This document shows, in pieces, positions 7,842 through 15,345 of a DNA stretch of 42,663 nucleotides (positions within the stretch are counted from its first letter, which is position 1; every line of letters starts with the position of its first letter). The stretch is from NCBI RefSeq assembly GCF_002102345.1, contig NZ_LQPP01000034.1, forward strand, positions 1 to 42,663, written 5' to 3'. The notes beneath the pieces were generated by a model. It saw nothing but the letters and a program-made list of their open reading frames with translations, did not search any database and was not told the origin of the DNA. Source of the stretch: Mycolicibacterium peregrinum. GTDB lineage: Bacteria; Actinomycetota; Actinomycetes; Mycobacteriales; Mycobacteriaceae. The position numbers were made by a program, and so were the translations under genes.

Positions 7842-8819
7842 GTGACCATCGCAGTTACCGGATCCATCGCGACCGACCACCTGATGCGGTTCCCGGGCAA
7901 ATTCTCCGAGCAACTGCTGGCCGACCACCTGCAGAAGGTGTCGCTGAGCTTCCTGGTCGACGATCTGGTGATCCACCGTGGGGGAGTCGCGGGCAACATG
8001 GCCTTCGCGATCGGCGCCCTCGGCGGCGATGTCGCGCTTGTCGGTGCCGCAGGCCAGGATTTCGCCGAGTACCGGACCTGGCTGGAAGGCGCCAACGTCG
8101 ACTGCGGCAATGTGCTGATTTCCGACAGTGCCTACACCGCCCGCTTCGTCTGCACCACCGACGAGGACATGGCCCAGATCGCCTCGTTCTACCCGGGTGC
8201 GATGTCCGAGGCGCGCAACATCTCCCTGGCCGATCTGGTCGACCGCGTCGGCAAGCCCGAGCTGGTGATCGTCGGTGCCAACGACCCCGAGGCGATGTTC
8301 CTGCACACCGAGGAGTGCCGCAAGCTCGGCCTGGCCTTCGCCGCCGACCCGTCCCAGCAGCTGGCCCGGCTCTCCGGTGACGAGATCCGCAAGCTGATCA
8401 ACGGCGCCACCTACCTGTTCACCAACGACTACGAGTGGGACCTGCTGCTTCAGAAATCAGGCTGGAGCGAGGCACAGGTGATGAGCCAGATCGGCATGCG
8501 CGTCACCACCCTCGGCGCCAAGGGCGTCGATCTGGTCAGCTCCGACGGCACGTTCGTGCACGTCGGCGTCGTGCCAGAGAAGCATCAGGCCGACCCCACC
8601 GGTATCGGCGACGCCTTCCGGGCCGGCTTCCTGACCGGGCGCAGCGCCGGATTGAGCCTGGAGCGCTCCGCGCAGTTGGCCTCCCTGGTCGCGGTGCTGG
8701 TGCTCGAGGCGACCGGCCCCCAGGAATGGACCTGGGATGCAGCCGAAGCAGTGCAGCGCCTGACCGACGCCTACGGTGCCGAGGCCGGTGCCGAGATCGG
8801 CAAGGCGCTCGGCAACTAG
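7842..8819 (+). CDS. adoK: Adenosine kinase (PfkB/ribokinase family)
   Basis: Phosphorylates adenosine to AMP in purine salvage. The 325-aa protein has the PfkB signature: RGGVAGNMA (46-54) in the substrate domain and DPTGIGDAFRAGF (251-263), where D257 is the catalytic base and the preceding glycines form the anion hole. These features and the number D257 agree with M. tuberculosis AdoK (Rv2202c), an unusual bacterial adenosine kinase closer to ribokinases than to eukaryotic enzymes. The GTG at 7842 follows a GAGGGG Shine-Dalgarno. The gene converges on asnB, with a 13-bp hairpin between them. Confidence 0.92.
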   Translation: MTIAVTGSIATDHLMRFPGKFSEQLLADHLQKVSLSFLVDDLVIHRGGVAGNMAFAIGALGGDVALVGAAGQDFAEYRTWLEGANVDCGNVLISDSAYTARFVCTTDEDMAQIASFYPGAMSEARNISLADLVDRVGKPELVIVGANDPEAMFLHTEECRKLGLAFAADPSQQLARLSGDEIRKLINGATYLFTNDYEWDLLLQKSGWSEAQVMSQIGMRVTTLGAKGVDLVSSDGTFVHVGVVPEKHQADPTGIGDAFRAGFLTGRSAGLSLERSAQLASLVAVLVLEATGPQEWTWDAAEAVQRLTDAYGAEAGAEIGKALGN

Positions 8820-8824
8820 CCTGC

Positions 8825-8853
8825 CGGCTCTGGGCCCGATGGGCCCAGAGCCG
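8825..8853. terminator. Bidirectional hairpin between adoK and asnB
   Basis: Perfect 13-bp arms (CGGCTCTGGGCCC and its complement) with a GAT loop fill nearly all of the 36-bp gap between two convergent stop codons. No T-tract follows on either strand, as in many mycobacterial terminators. Confidence 0.65.
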
Positions 8854-8855
8854 CC

Positions 8856-10823
8856 CTACAGCTGCACCGGGTAGTGCGGTTCCTTGATCTGCGGGGTCAC
8901 ACTGTGCTCGACGAAGATCGCATGCCACAGCATGAAGATCAGCACGGTCCACAGCCGGCGGCTGTGATCGCTGACGCCGCTGCGATGCTCGTCGAGCATG
9001 GTGCGCACGGCAGCGAGGTCGACATACGCCCCGGCCTGCGACGACGCTGTCATCGCGTAGGCCCAGTCCATCAGCTCTCCGGCGCGCAGCCAGTGCCGGA
9101 TCGGCACCGGGAAGCCCAGCTTGGGCCGATTGAGCACATGGGCCGGAATGATCGGCTCCAGTGCCCGGCGCAGCGCGTATTTGGTGGTCGAGCGGGTGAT
9201 CTTCTGATCGACGGGCAGCCGGGACGCCACCGCGAACACCTCGGGGTCCAGGAACGGCACCCGCAGTTCCAGTGAGTTGGCCATGGTGATCTTGTCCGCC
9301 TTGACCAGGATGTCGCCGCGCAGCCAGGTGAACAGGTCGATGTGCTGCATGCGGGCCACCGGATCCCAGCCCCGCGATTCGGCGTATATCGGGGCAGTGA
9401 CGTCGGTGTGCGTCCACTCCGGCCGGAAACCCGGGAGCACCGCCCGCAGCTGCTCATCGGAGAAGCTGCGGGCATTGCCGTAATAACGTTCCTCGAGCGT
9501 CAGCGAGCCGCGGTGCAGCAGGCTTTTGCCGCGCATGCCCTCGGGCAGCGGCTTGGACGCCTTGCCCAGCGATTTGCGCACCGGACGCGGCAGATAGTCG
9601 AAAGGCCGCAGCGACAACGGTTCCCGGTAGATCGTGTAGCCACCGAACAACTCGTCGGCACCCTCGCCGGACAGCACCACCTTCACGTGCTTGCGGGCCT
9701 CGCGGGCAATGAAGAACAGCGGCACCAGGGCCGGGTCGGCCACCGGTTCGTCCAGGTACCAGACGATCTCGGGCAGCGCCTCGACGAACTCTGCCTGGCT
9801 GACCACCTTGGTGACATGCCGGGCACCGATGGCCTCGGCGGACGCGACGGCCACGTCCACCTCGGAGAAGCCCTCCCGCTCGAATCCGGTCGTGAAGGTG
9901 ATCAGCCGGGGGTTGTGCCGCATCGCCAGCGCCGCGGTGGCCGTCGAATCGATGCCGCCGGACAGGAACGCGCCGACCGTCACATCGGCGCGCATGTGCT
10001 TGGCGACGGAATCCTCCAGGGCGGCGGTGATCTCGTCGTAGCGGGCCTGCTCGGCGCCCTTGACGAACGGCACCGCATTGAATTTCGGGAAGAAGTAGCG
10101 CGTCACCTCGGGACGGCCGCCAGGCTTCAGGCGCGCGTAGCTGCCCGACTCCAGCCGGCGGATGCCGCGGTGCAGCGTCTCGGGTTCGGGTACGTACTGC
10201 AGCACGGTGTAGTGCTGCACCGCCCGCTCGTCGATGCTCAGGTCCAGCCCGAGAATGTCGGCCAGGCCCAGTAGGCACTTCTTCTCGCTGCCCACCGCGG
10301 TGCCTCCCGGCCCCGTGGCCATGAACAGCGGTTTGATGCCGAACGGGTCCCTGGCGCAGAACAATTCACGCTCGACGGTGTCCCACACCGCGAACGCGAA
10401 CATGCCGCGCAGCCGATTCAGCGCGTCTGCGCCCCAATGGTGGTACGCGGCGACGATGGCCTCGCCGTCGCCGTCGGTGTGAAATACGGCACCGAACTCG
10501 GACCGCAGCTGCTCACGCAGCTCCAGGTAGTTGTAGATCTCACCGTTGAAGACGAGTGCGTAGCGGTCCGGCGCGTCGGCGGGACCCCAGCGCAACGGCT
10601 GGTGACTGTGCGCGATATCGATGATCGACAGCCGGTTGAAACCGAGCACCACGGTGGCGTCGCCGCTGGTGTCGGCCCACGTACCGGGCTCGTCGGGCCC
10701 GCGGTGACGCATCAGGTGGGAGGCGCCCGCCACCGCGTCGACCAGCCGCGATCCGGCGTCGGGGGAGGCGTCACCCTGGGTGGATTGGGCTGGGTCAGTT
10801 ACCAAGGCGAGCAGTCCACACAC
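8856..10823 (-). CDS. asnB: Asparagine synthase (glutamine-hydrolysing)
   Basis: Makes asparagine from aspartate and ATP using ammonia released from glutamine. The start must be the GTG at 10823, because it places the class II amidotransferase nucleophile at residue 2 after Met removal (MCGLLALV). NGEIYNY (94-100) belongs to the glutaminase domain. SGGIDS (288-293) is the PP-loop ATP site of the C-terminal synthetase domain. It has 655 aa, as expected. M. tuberculosis asnB (Rv2201) sits in the same place and has been discussed in cell-wall amidation, but nothing here separates asparagine synthesis from amidation of another acceptor. The 190-bp gap to ctaC holds the divergent promoters. Confidence 0.9.
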   Translation of the reverse strand: MCGLLALVTDPAQSTQGDASPDAGSRLVDAVAGASHLMRHRGPDEPGTWADTSGDATVVLGFNRLSIIDIAHSHQPLRWGPADAPDRYALVFNGEIYNYLELREQLRSEFGAVFHTDGDGEAIVAAYHHWGADALNRLRGMFAFAVWDTVERELFCARDPFGIKPLFMATGPGGTAVGSEKKCLLGLADILGLDLSIDERAVQHYTVLQYVPEPETLHRGIRRLESGSYARLKPGGRPEVTRYFFPKFNAVPFVKGAEQARYDEITAALEDSVAKHMRADVTVGAFLSGGIDSTATAALAMRHNPRLITFTTGFEREGFSEVDVAVASAEAIGARHVTKVVSQAEFVEALPEIVWYLDEPVADPALVPLFFIAREARKHVKVVLSGEGADELFGGYTIYREPLSLRPFDYLPRPVRKSLGKASKPLPEGMRGKSLLHRGSLTLEERYYGNARSFSDEQLRAVLPGFRPEWTHTDVTAPIYAESRGWDPVARMQHIDLFTWLRGDILVKADKITMANSLELRVPFLDPEVFAVASRLPVDQKITRSTTKYALRRALEPIIPAHVLNRPKLGFPVPIRHWLRAGELMDWAYAMTASSQAGAYVDLAAVRTMLDEHRSGVSDHSRRLWTVLIFMLWHAIFVEHSVTPQIKEPHYPVQL

Positions 10824-10929
10824 CGCGTCAGTATGCCTAATCCGGCGGCTCCCCGAGACCACCACCCGCGCGGCTGCGCCGGTCGCTCAGCTCGCGTTGC
10901 GATCCCATTCCCGAGTCGCTTCGCTCCCG

Positions 10930-10959
10930 TGGACCGGCGTGGTCTACGCTGCGTAGTAT
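10930..10959 (+). promoter_or_regulatory. Candidate sigma-A-type promoter of ctaC-ctaF
   Basis: TGGACC (10930-10935) and TAGTAT (10954-10959) are separated by 18 nt. This would start transcription near 10966 and leave a leader of about 48 nt, which contains a small palindrome (10971-10980) and the AGGAGG before ctaC. Confidence 0.4.
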
Positions 10960-11013
10960 TCGCAAAACAACGACCGGTCGCGGTCGCGAAATACCGATCT
11001 AGGAGGCGCCAAC

Positions 11014-12051
11014 GTGACACCTCGCGGGCTTAAGAAGGTGGCCCGAGCGGCGTTGTTGACCATTGTCCTGGGTGGCTCAGCGCTCTTGCTGAGCGGCTGC
11101 AGCTGGCAGGACGCACTCGCGCTCGGTTGGCCGACCGGAATCACTCCGGAGGGCAAACTCAACCGAGAGCTGTGGATCGGCTCCGTGATTGCGTCCTTCG
11201 TGGTGGGCGCCATCGTGTGGGCGCTGATCTTCTGGTCGAGCGCGTTCCACCGGAAGAAGAAGGGCGACACCGAGCTTCCGCGCCAGTTCGGCTACAACAT
11301 GCCGCTGGAGCTGGTGCTGACGGTGATCCCGTTCCTCATCATCTCGGTGCTGTTCTACTTCACCGTGGTGGTCCAGGAGCGCATGCTGCACAAGGACCCG
11401 AACCCTGAGGTCGTCATCGACGTGACCGCCTTCCAGTGGAACTGGAAGTTCGGCTACCAGAAGATCGACTACGCCGACGGCACGTTCGATTACGACGGTG
11501 TCGACGCCGAGCGTAAGGCCGCGATGACGTCCAAGCCCGAGGGCAAGGATGCGCACGGCCAGGAGAAGGTCGGCGCGGTGCACGGTCTCAACCCTGAGGA
11601 CCGCACCTACCTGAACTTCGACAAGATCGAGACCCTGGGTACCTCCACCGAGATCCCGGTGCTGGTGCTCCCGGTGGGCAAGCGCATCGAGTTCCAGCTC
11701 AACTCCGCGGACGTGATCCACGGCTTCTGGGTTCCGGAGTTCCTCTTCAAGCGCGACGTGATGCCCGAGCCGGTGGCCAACCACTCGGACCACATCTTCC
11801 AGGTCAGCAAGATCGAGCAGACCGGCGCGTTCGTCGGGCGCTGCACCGAGATGTGCGGCACCTACCACTCGATGATGAACTTCGAGGTCCGGGTCGTCGA
11901 GCCCAATGACTTCAAGGCCTACATCGACCAGCGCAACGCGGGCAAGACCAATGCCGAGGCGTTGGCGGCGATCAACCAGCCGCCGCTGGCCACCACCACG
12001 CACCCGTTCGATACCCGACGCGGTGAGCAGGCACCGCAGGCGAGCAAGTAG
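11014..12051 (+). CDS. ctaC: Cytochrome c oxidase subunit II
   Basis: The CuA subunit of the aa3 oxidase, which takes electrons from the QcrC heme domain. The 345-aa protein starts with a lipoprotein-type signal (LLSGC, C29). Two membrane segments follow (about 52-75 and 96-120), then a cupredoxin domain. The CuA ligands are visible: H236 in DVIHGFW and C277, C281, H285, M288 in GRCTEMCGTYHSMM. About 50 residues of polar insertion before the cupredoxin core, around residues 160-195, fit the mycobacterial form. AGGAGG lies 7 nt before the GTG. ctaF follows after 12 nt. Confidence 0.95.
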   Translation: MTPRGLKKVARAALLTIVLGGSALLLSGCSWQDALALGWPTGITPEGKLNRELWIGSVIASFVVGAIVWALIFWSSAFHRKKKGDTELPRQFGYNMPLELVLTVIPFLIISVLFYFTVVVQERMLHKDPNPEVVIDVTAFQWNWKFGYQKIDYADGTFDYDGVDAERKAAMTSKPEGKDAHGQEKVGAVHGLNPEDRTYLNFDKIETLGTSTEIPVLVLPVGKRIEFQLNSADVIHGFWVPEFLFKRDVMPEPVANHSDHIFQVSKIEQTGAFVGRCTEMCGTYHSMMNFEVRVVEPNDFKAYIDQRNAGKTNAEALAAINQPPLATTTHPFDTRRGEQAPQASK

Positions 12052-12063
12052 GGGCTACACGCA

Positions 12064-12483
12064 ATGCATATTGAAGCTCGACTGTTCGAGATCCTCACGG
12101 CGTTCTTCGCCTTGTCGGCGGTGGTCTACGGCGTGTTGACGGCGATGTTCGCCACCGGTGGCGTGGAGTGGGCCGGTACCACCGCGCTCGCCCTCACCAC
12201 CGGCCTGACCTTGATCACCGGCACGTTCTTCCGCTTCGTGGCGCGGCGTCTCGACACCCGCCCCGAGGATTACGAAGATGCCGAGATCAGTGACGGCGCA
12301 GGGGAACTGGGCTTCTACTCGCCGCACAGCTGGTGGCCGATCCTGATCGCGCTGTCCTTCTCGGTCGCCGCGGTGGGCACCGCCCTGTGGCTGCCCTGGC
12401 TGATGGTCGCAGGCATCTGCTTCGTGCTGATGGCGGTCGGTGGCCTGGTCTTCGAGTACTACTGGGGTCCTGAGAAGCACTGA
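12064..12483 (+). CDS. ctaF: Cytochrome c oxidase subunit IV, actinobacterial type
   Basis: A small accessory subunit of the actinobacterial aa3 oxidase within the bcc-aa3 supercomplex. The 139-aa protein has four predicted membrane segments in two pairs, separated by an acidic loop (RPEDYEDAEISDG). There are no redox ligands, as expected. AGGGG precedes the ATG at 12064, which lies 12 nt after ctaC, so the two are co-transcribed. A long hairpin 16 nt downstream probably ends the unit. Confidence 0.9.
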   Translation: MHIEARLFEILTAFFALSAVVYGVLTAMFATGGVEWAGTTALALTTGLTLITGTFFRFVARRLDTRPEDYEDAEISDGAGELGFYSPHSWWPILIALSFSVAAVGTALWLPWLMVAGICFVLMAVGGLVFEYYWGPEKH

Positions 12484-12498
12484 CCCATCCGGACGTGC

Positions 12499-12526
12499 CG
12501 ATTGTGACCTGTTCAGGTCACAATCG
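12499..12526 (+). terminator. Long dyad after ctaF
   Basis: Perfect 13-bp arms (CGATTGTGACCTG and its complement) around TT; as RNA, a 12-bp stem with a GUUC loop. It lies 16 nt beyond the ctaF stop with no T-run. A terminator is most likely, but a perfect dyad upstream of mmpS3 could also be a repressor operator. Confidence 0.5.
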
Positions 12527-12665
12527 GGCCGTCACTTCATCCGCCACCGGCAGCGCCGGACTCGCCGGCTTCACCTCGTTGGGTAATGTTGCCGGGGCAC
12601 TGTCACCAGCGAACGGTTTCGTTCGATCCGCGTGGCAGTGAAGTTGTCGAGAAGGATAGGCGTAG

Positions 12666-13538
12666 ATGAGCGGGCCGAATCCCCCGGAACCGGGTGCCTC
12701 CGGTTCTGATTTGCCGGATCAACCCGGAAAACACTCCGCACCCGAGGATCGGACTCAGGTGGCGGGCGCGGACGCGGACAGCGAGACGGAGTTCTACTCG
12801 CAGGCATACTCCGCGCCCGAGTCGGAGCAGTTCACCAGCGGGCCTTACGTGCCCGCCGATGTGGCGCTGTACGACTACGACGACTACGACCCGGCGACCG
12901 AACTCGTCGACACCGCTCCACCGCCGCGCTGGCCGTGGGTGGTCGGTATAACCGCCATCGTCGCCGCGGTCGCCCTGGTGGCCTCGGTGGCGGTCCTGGT
13001 CACCCGGGACGACGACACCTCCAACCTGGCCACCCCGCAGACGAGCACCACCACGTCGGCGCCGCCGGTGCAGGACGAGATCACCACGACGACTCCGCCC
13101 CCGCCGCCGCCTCCTCCCACGTCCGAGGAACTGCCGCCCCCGCCGCCTCCGGAGACGGTGACGGTCACCGAGCCACCCCCGCCGGCGCCTGCGCCGACCA
13201 GCGAGGCGCCTCCACCGGCCCCGGGTACGTCGTCGGCCCCGCCGACCACCACCACGACGCATGCCGGACCGCGTCAGGTGACCTATTCGGTGACGGGGAC
13301 CAAGGCGCCGGGTGACATCATCACGATCACCTACGTCGACGGGAACGGAAACCGGCGCACGCTGCGCAACGTCTACATCCCGTGGACCTTCACGATGACC
13401 CCGATCTCCAACTCGGATGTCGGCTCGGTCGAGGCCTCCAGCCTGTTCCTGGTCAGCAGATTGAACTGCTCGATCACGGCGAGCGACGGCACGGTGCTCT
13501 CGTCCAACGCCAACAACTCCGCCCAGACTGCCTGCTGA
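12666..13538 (+). CDS. mmpS3: MmpS3-type membrane protein with extended proline-rich linker
   Basis: A single-pass cell-envelope protein of the MmpS family; the role of MmpS3 is not well defined. Of 290 aa, residues 1-88 are acidic and cytoplasmic with Tyr-Asp repeats (YDYDDYD), 90-113 form the membrane segment, 119-199 are a Pro/Thr-rich spacer with runs of six or seven prolines, and 202-290 are the MmpS domain, with two Cys (about C271 and the terminal C290) that could pair. The spacer is long enough to reach through peptidoglycan. No mmpL partner is adjacent. AGAAGGA precedes the ATG, and the stop overlaps the next start by one base (TGATG). Confidence 0.85.
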   Translation: MSGPNPPEPGASGSDLPDQPGKHSAPEDRTQVAGADADSETEFYSQAYSAPESEQFTSGPYVPADVALYDYDDYDPATELVDTAPPPRWPWVVGITAIVAAVALVASVAVLVTRDDDTSNLATPQTSTTTSAPPVQDEITTTTPPPPPPPPTSEELPPPPPPETVTVTEPPPPAPAPTSEAPPPAPGTSSAPPTTTTTHAGPRQVTYSVTGTKAPGDIITITYVDGNGNRRTLRNVYIPWTFTMTPISNSDVGSVEASSLFLVSRLNCSITASDGTVLSSNANNSAQTAC

Positions 13539-14116
13539 TGTCCGGGCCCATCAGCGAACTCGAGACCACCGACCGGGTTTTGCTGGGCGCCTGCGCCGCG
13601 GTGTGGCTCCCGGCGCTGGGCGCCGGAGTGGCGGCCGTGGTCGCCCTGGTGGACCTGGGCCGCAGCCATCCACAAGGCTCCGAGAATGCCGACGTCCCCT
13701 GGGTGCTGTACACCGTGATCGGTCTGTCGATGCTGGTGATCGCCGGGGCCGTGCCGCTACTGTTGCGGGCCCGAGCTCAGGCCGACAACCGCCAGCCCGG
13801 ACGCCGGCCCCAGCCGCCGGCCCGCTCACCACGCCCGATCGGGGGCAGCTACCGGGCCGCGCCGGTCGAGATGAGCCGCTACACCGCGGGCAACGGCGCC
13901 GCCGCGGCGGCCGAGGCGCTGTGGCTGCGGTGCATCCTGGCGCTGGTCTGCGCCATCGGGCTGGGAGCAGCGGCCATCGGGCTGGCCACCTATCTGATGG
14001 CGACGGGCAGCGAGGTCGCGGCCTGGTGCCTCTATGGCCTGGCCGGTGTGGTCATCGTCGGCATCATCGCGCTGCCGATCGTGGCGGTGCGCCAGTTCGA
14101 CGCGTTGCCCTCCTGA
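13538..14116 (+). CDS. Four-TM membrane protein (Rv2197c-like, DUF2561-type)
   Basis: A conserved mycobacterial membrane protein of unknown function, 192 aa. It has two hydrophobic hairpins: segments at about 12-38 and 51-72, a ~40-residue basic, Pro-rich cytoplasmic or periplasmic loop, then segments near 127-152 and 158-182. The ATG at 13538 overlaps the mmpS3 stop in TGATG, so the two are translationally coupled and likely to act together. Family naming is from memory of the locus order. Confidence 0.8.
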   Translation: MSGPISELETTDRVLLGACAAVWLPALGAGVAAVVALVDLGRSHPQGSENADVPWVLYTVIGLSMLVIAGAVPLLLRARAQADNRQPGRRPQPPARSPRPIGGSYRAAPVEMSRYTAGNGAAAAAEALWLRCILALVCAIGLGAAAIGLATYLMATGSEVAAWCLYGLAGVVIVGIIALPIVAVRQFDALPS

Positions 14117-14230
14117 ACTCACCCGAGGCCCAGAGCATCCCGGGTTTTGCTGCGAAACATGCCGGACGGTGCGTAGCCTCGGTGTCCAGGTGCGGACAAG
14201 AGGCCAACGACACGGAAGGCGAGGCCGCGC

Positions 14231-14908
14231 ATGAGAAAGCTCTTGGCGGGCTTGGTGGCGGCCGGCGTGGGCATCTCGCTTGTCGGCTGTGGGACTGACA
14301 CCAAGACCGAGCCCACAACCTCCTCCGGTACCGCCTCGGCGGCGACGACCACGAGTGCCGCGGCGGAGCGGCCGAACATCACCGGTCCGAACAAGACGAT
14401 CAACGACTACATCACCGAGAACAAGATCGCCGAGACGCCGTTCAAGCCCGACGAGCCCGGCACCCCGGATTTCGACTTCCCGTTCCCCCCGGACTGGAGC
14501 AGCGCGGGGGACAAGACGCCCGCCTGGGCCTACGGCGCCATCGTCTACGACAAGCCGGTGGATCCCGCCGATCCACCGGCCATCATCGCCATCGCGTCGA
14601 AGCTGACCGGCGACGTGGATGCGGCCGAGGTCCTTGAGTACGCGCCAGGGATGTCGCAGAACCTGCCGGACTACAAGTCGGTCATGGATCCCGAGAAGGC
14701 CACGCTGGGTGGCTACGAGGCGGTCCGGTCGGCGGGCACCTACACCCACAACGGCGAAGCGCGCGTGATCGCCCAGAAGACCGTGGTCATCCCTGGCAAC
14801 GACGGCCTGTTCGTGCTGCAACTCAACGCCGAGGCTCCCGAGGGACAGAAGGATGTGGTGATCGACGCGGCCAAGGTCATCGACGAGCAGACCAAGATCA
14901 CCCCGTAG
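14231..14908 (+). CDS. LpqN/LpqT-type lipoprotein
   Basis: A secreted lipoprotein of 225 aa. The signal peptide ends in a lipobox with C20 (SLVGC). A Thr/Ser/Ala-rich spacer (about 24-50) precedes a globular domain resembling the mycobacterial LpqN/LpqT family, which has the fold of proteins bound to envelope transport or trehalose-lipid machinery. GGAAGG lies upstream of the ATG. The gene sits between the Rv2197c-like gene and qcrB; from recall, M. tuberculosis has no gene here, so this is a lineage-specific gain or a loss in tubercle bacilli. Exact family member uncertain. Confidence 0.8.
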   Translation: MRKLLAGLVAAGVGISLVGCGTDTKTEPTTSSGTASAATTTSAAAERPNITGPNKTINDYITENKIAETPFKPDEPGTPDFDFPFPPDWSSAGDKTPAWAYGAIVYDKPVDPADPPAIIAIASKLTGDVDAAEVLEYAPGMSQNLPDYKSVMDPEKATLGGYEAVRSAGTYTHNGEARVIAQKTVVIPGNDGLFVLQLNAEAPEGQKDVVIDAAKVIDEQTKITP

Positions 14909-14921
14909 CGGAGACCATGAC

Positions 14922-15251
14922 ATGTTGATCAGAACCAGGGCACCCGAGGTCTTGTTGGCGACTCTGTGCAGCACGATGTTGGCCTCCGCGGTTCTGGCGG
15001 CGGCTCCGTCGGCGACGTCGGCGCCCTGCCCGGGCGGCAGCACTCTGGACCCGACCACCGGGATCTGTTGGTCGGAGAACAGCCCGAGCAACAGCTTGGG
15101 CGGCTCAGGCAACATCCCTTGCCTCCCTGGGCGTCTGGGCCTGTGCCTCGGTGCGCTGCAGAACACGCCAGTTCCAGGGGCTGCACTGCAGACGACGCAC
15201 CCGCCCGCCGGGCCGGCGCCCCGGTCAGGTCCCAAGGGCACCTGGCCGTAG
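14922..15251 (+). CDS. Small secreted Cys/Pro-rich protein
   Basis: I do not recognise a family. The 109-aa product starts with a credible Sec signal peptide (hydrophobic 9-28, cleavage near SATSA at 34). The short mature part carries four cysteines (C36, C49, C67, C75), enough for two disulfides, then a Pro/Gly tail. It starts 13 nt after the lipoprotein gene with CGGAGA before the ATG, so the two are likely co-expressed. The four-Cys opening resembles that of small actinobacterial exported proteins with 'C-P-G-x-TxDPxTGxC' patterns, but no role can be assigned. Confidence 0.6.
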   Translation: MLIRTRAPEVLLATLCSTMLASAVLAAAPSATSAPCPGGSTLDPTTGICWSENSPSNSLGGSGNIPCLPGRLGLCLGALQNTPVPGAALQTTHPPAGPAPRSGPKGTWP

Positions 15252-15287
15252 CGCTCGTCGTCGCCTGCTCCGTACCTCCGCACATAA

Positions 15288-15329
15288 AACAATCGCCGCA
15301 ACCTCTTTCGAGAGGCTGCGGCGATTGTT
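15288..15329 (-). terminator. Intrinsic terminator of the ctaE-qcrCAB operon
   Basis: Nineteen-base arms with one mismatch surround a four-base loop. On the minus strand the stem is followed directly by TTTTAT, a true U-tract, 16 nt past the qcrB stop. On the plus strand it could also end the lipoprotein/secreted-protein transcript. It is the strongest hairpin in the window. Confidence 0.85.
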
Positions 15330-15345
15330 CGGGGTAGGGGAGTGG

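Noticed and set aside
12503..12523. CRP-type cAMP receptor site within the ctaF dyad
   Set aside because: The half-sites TGTGA and TCACA are 10 bp apart, whereas the consensus needs 6 bp.
13090..13200. CCG/CCC-rich repeat inside mmpS3 as a repeat element
   Set aside because: It is explained by codons of the proline-rich linker and is in frame throughout.
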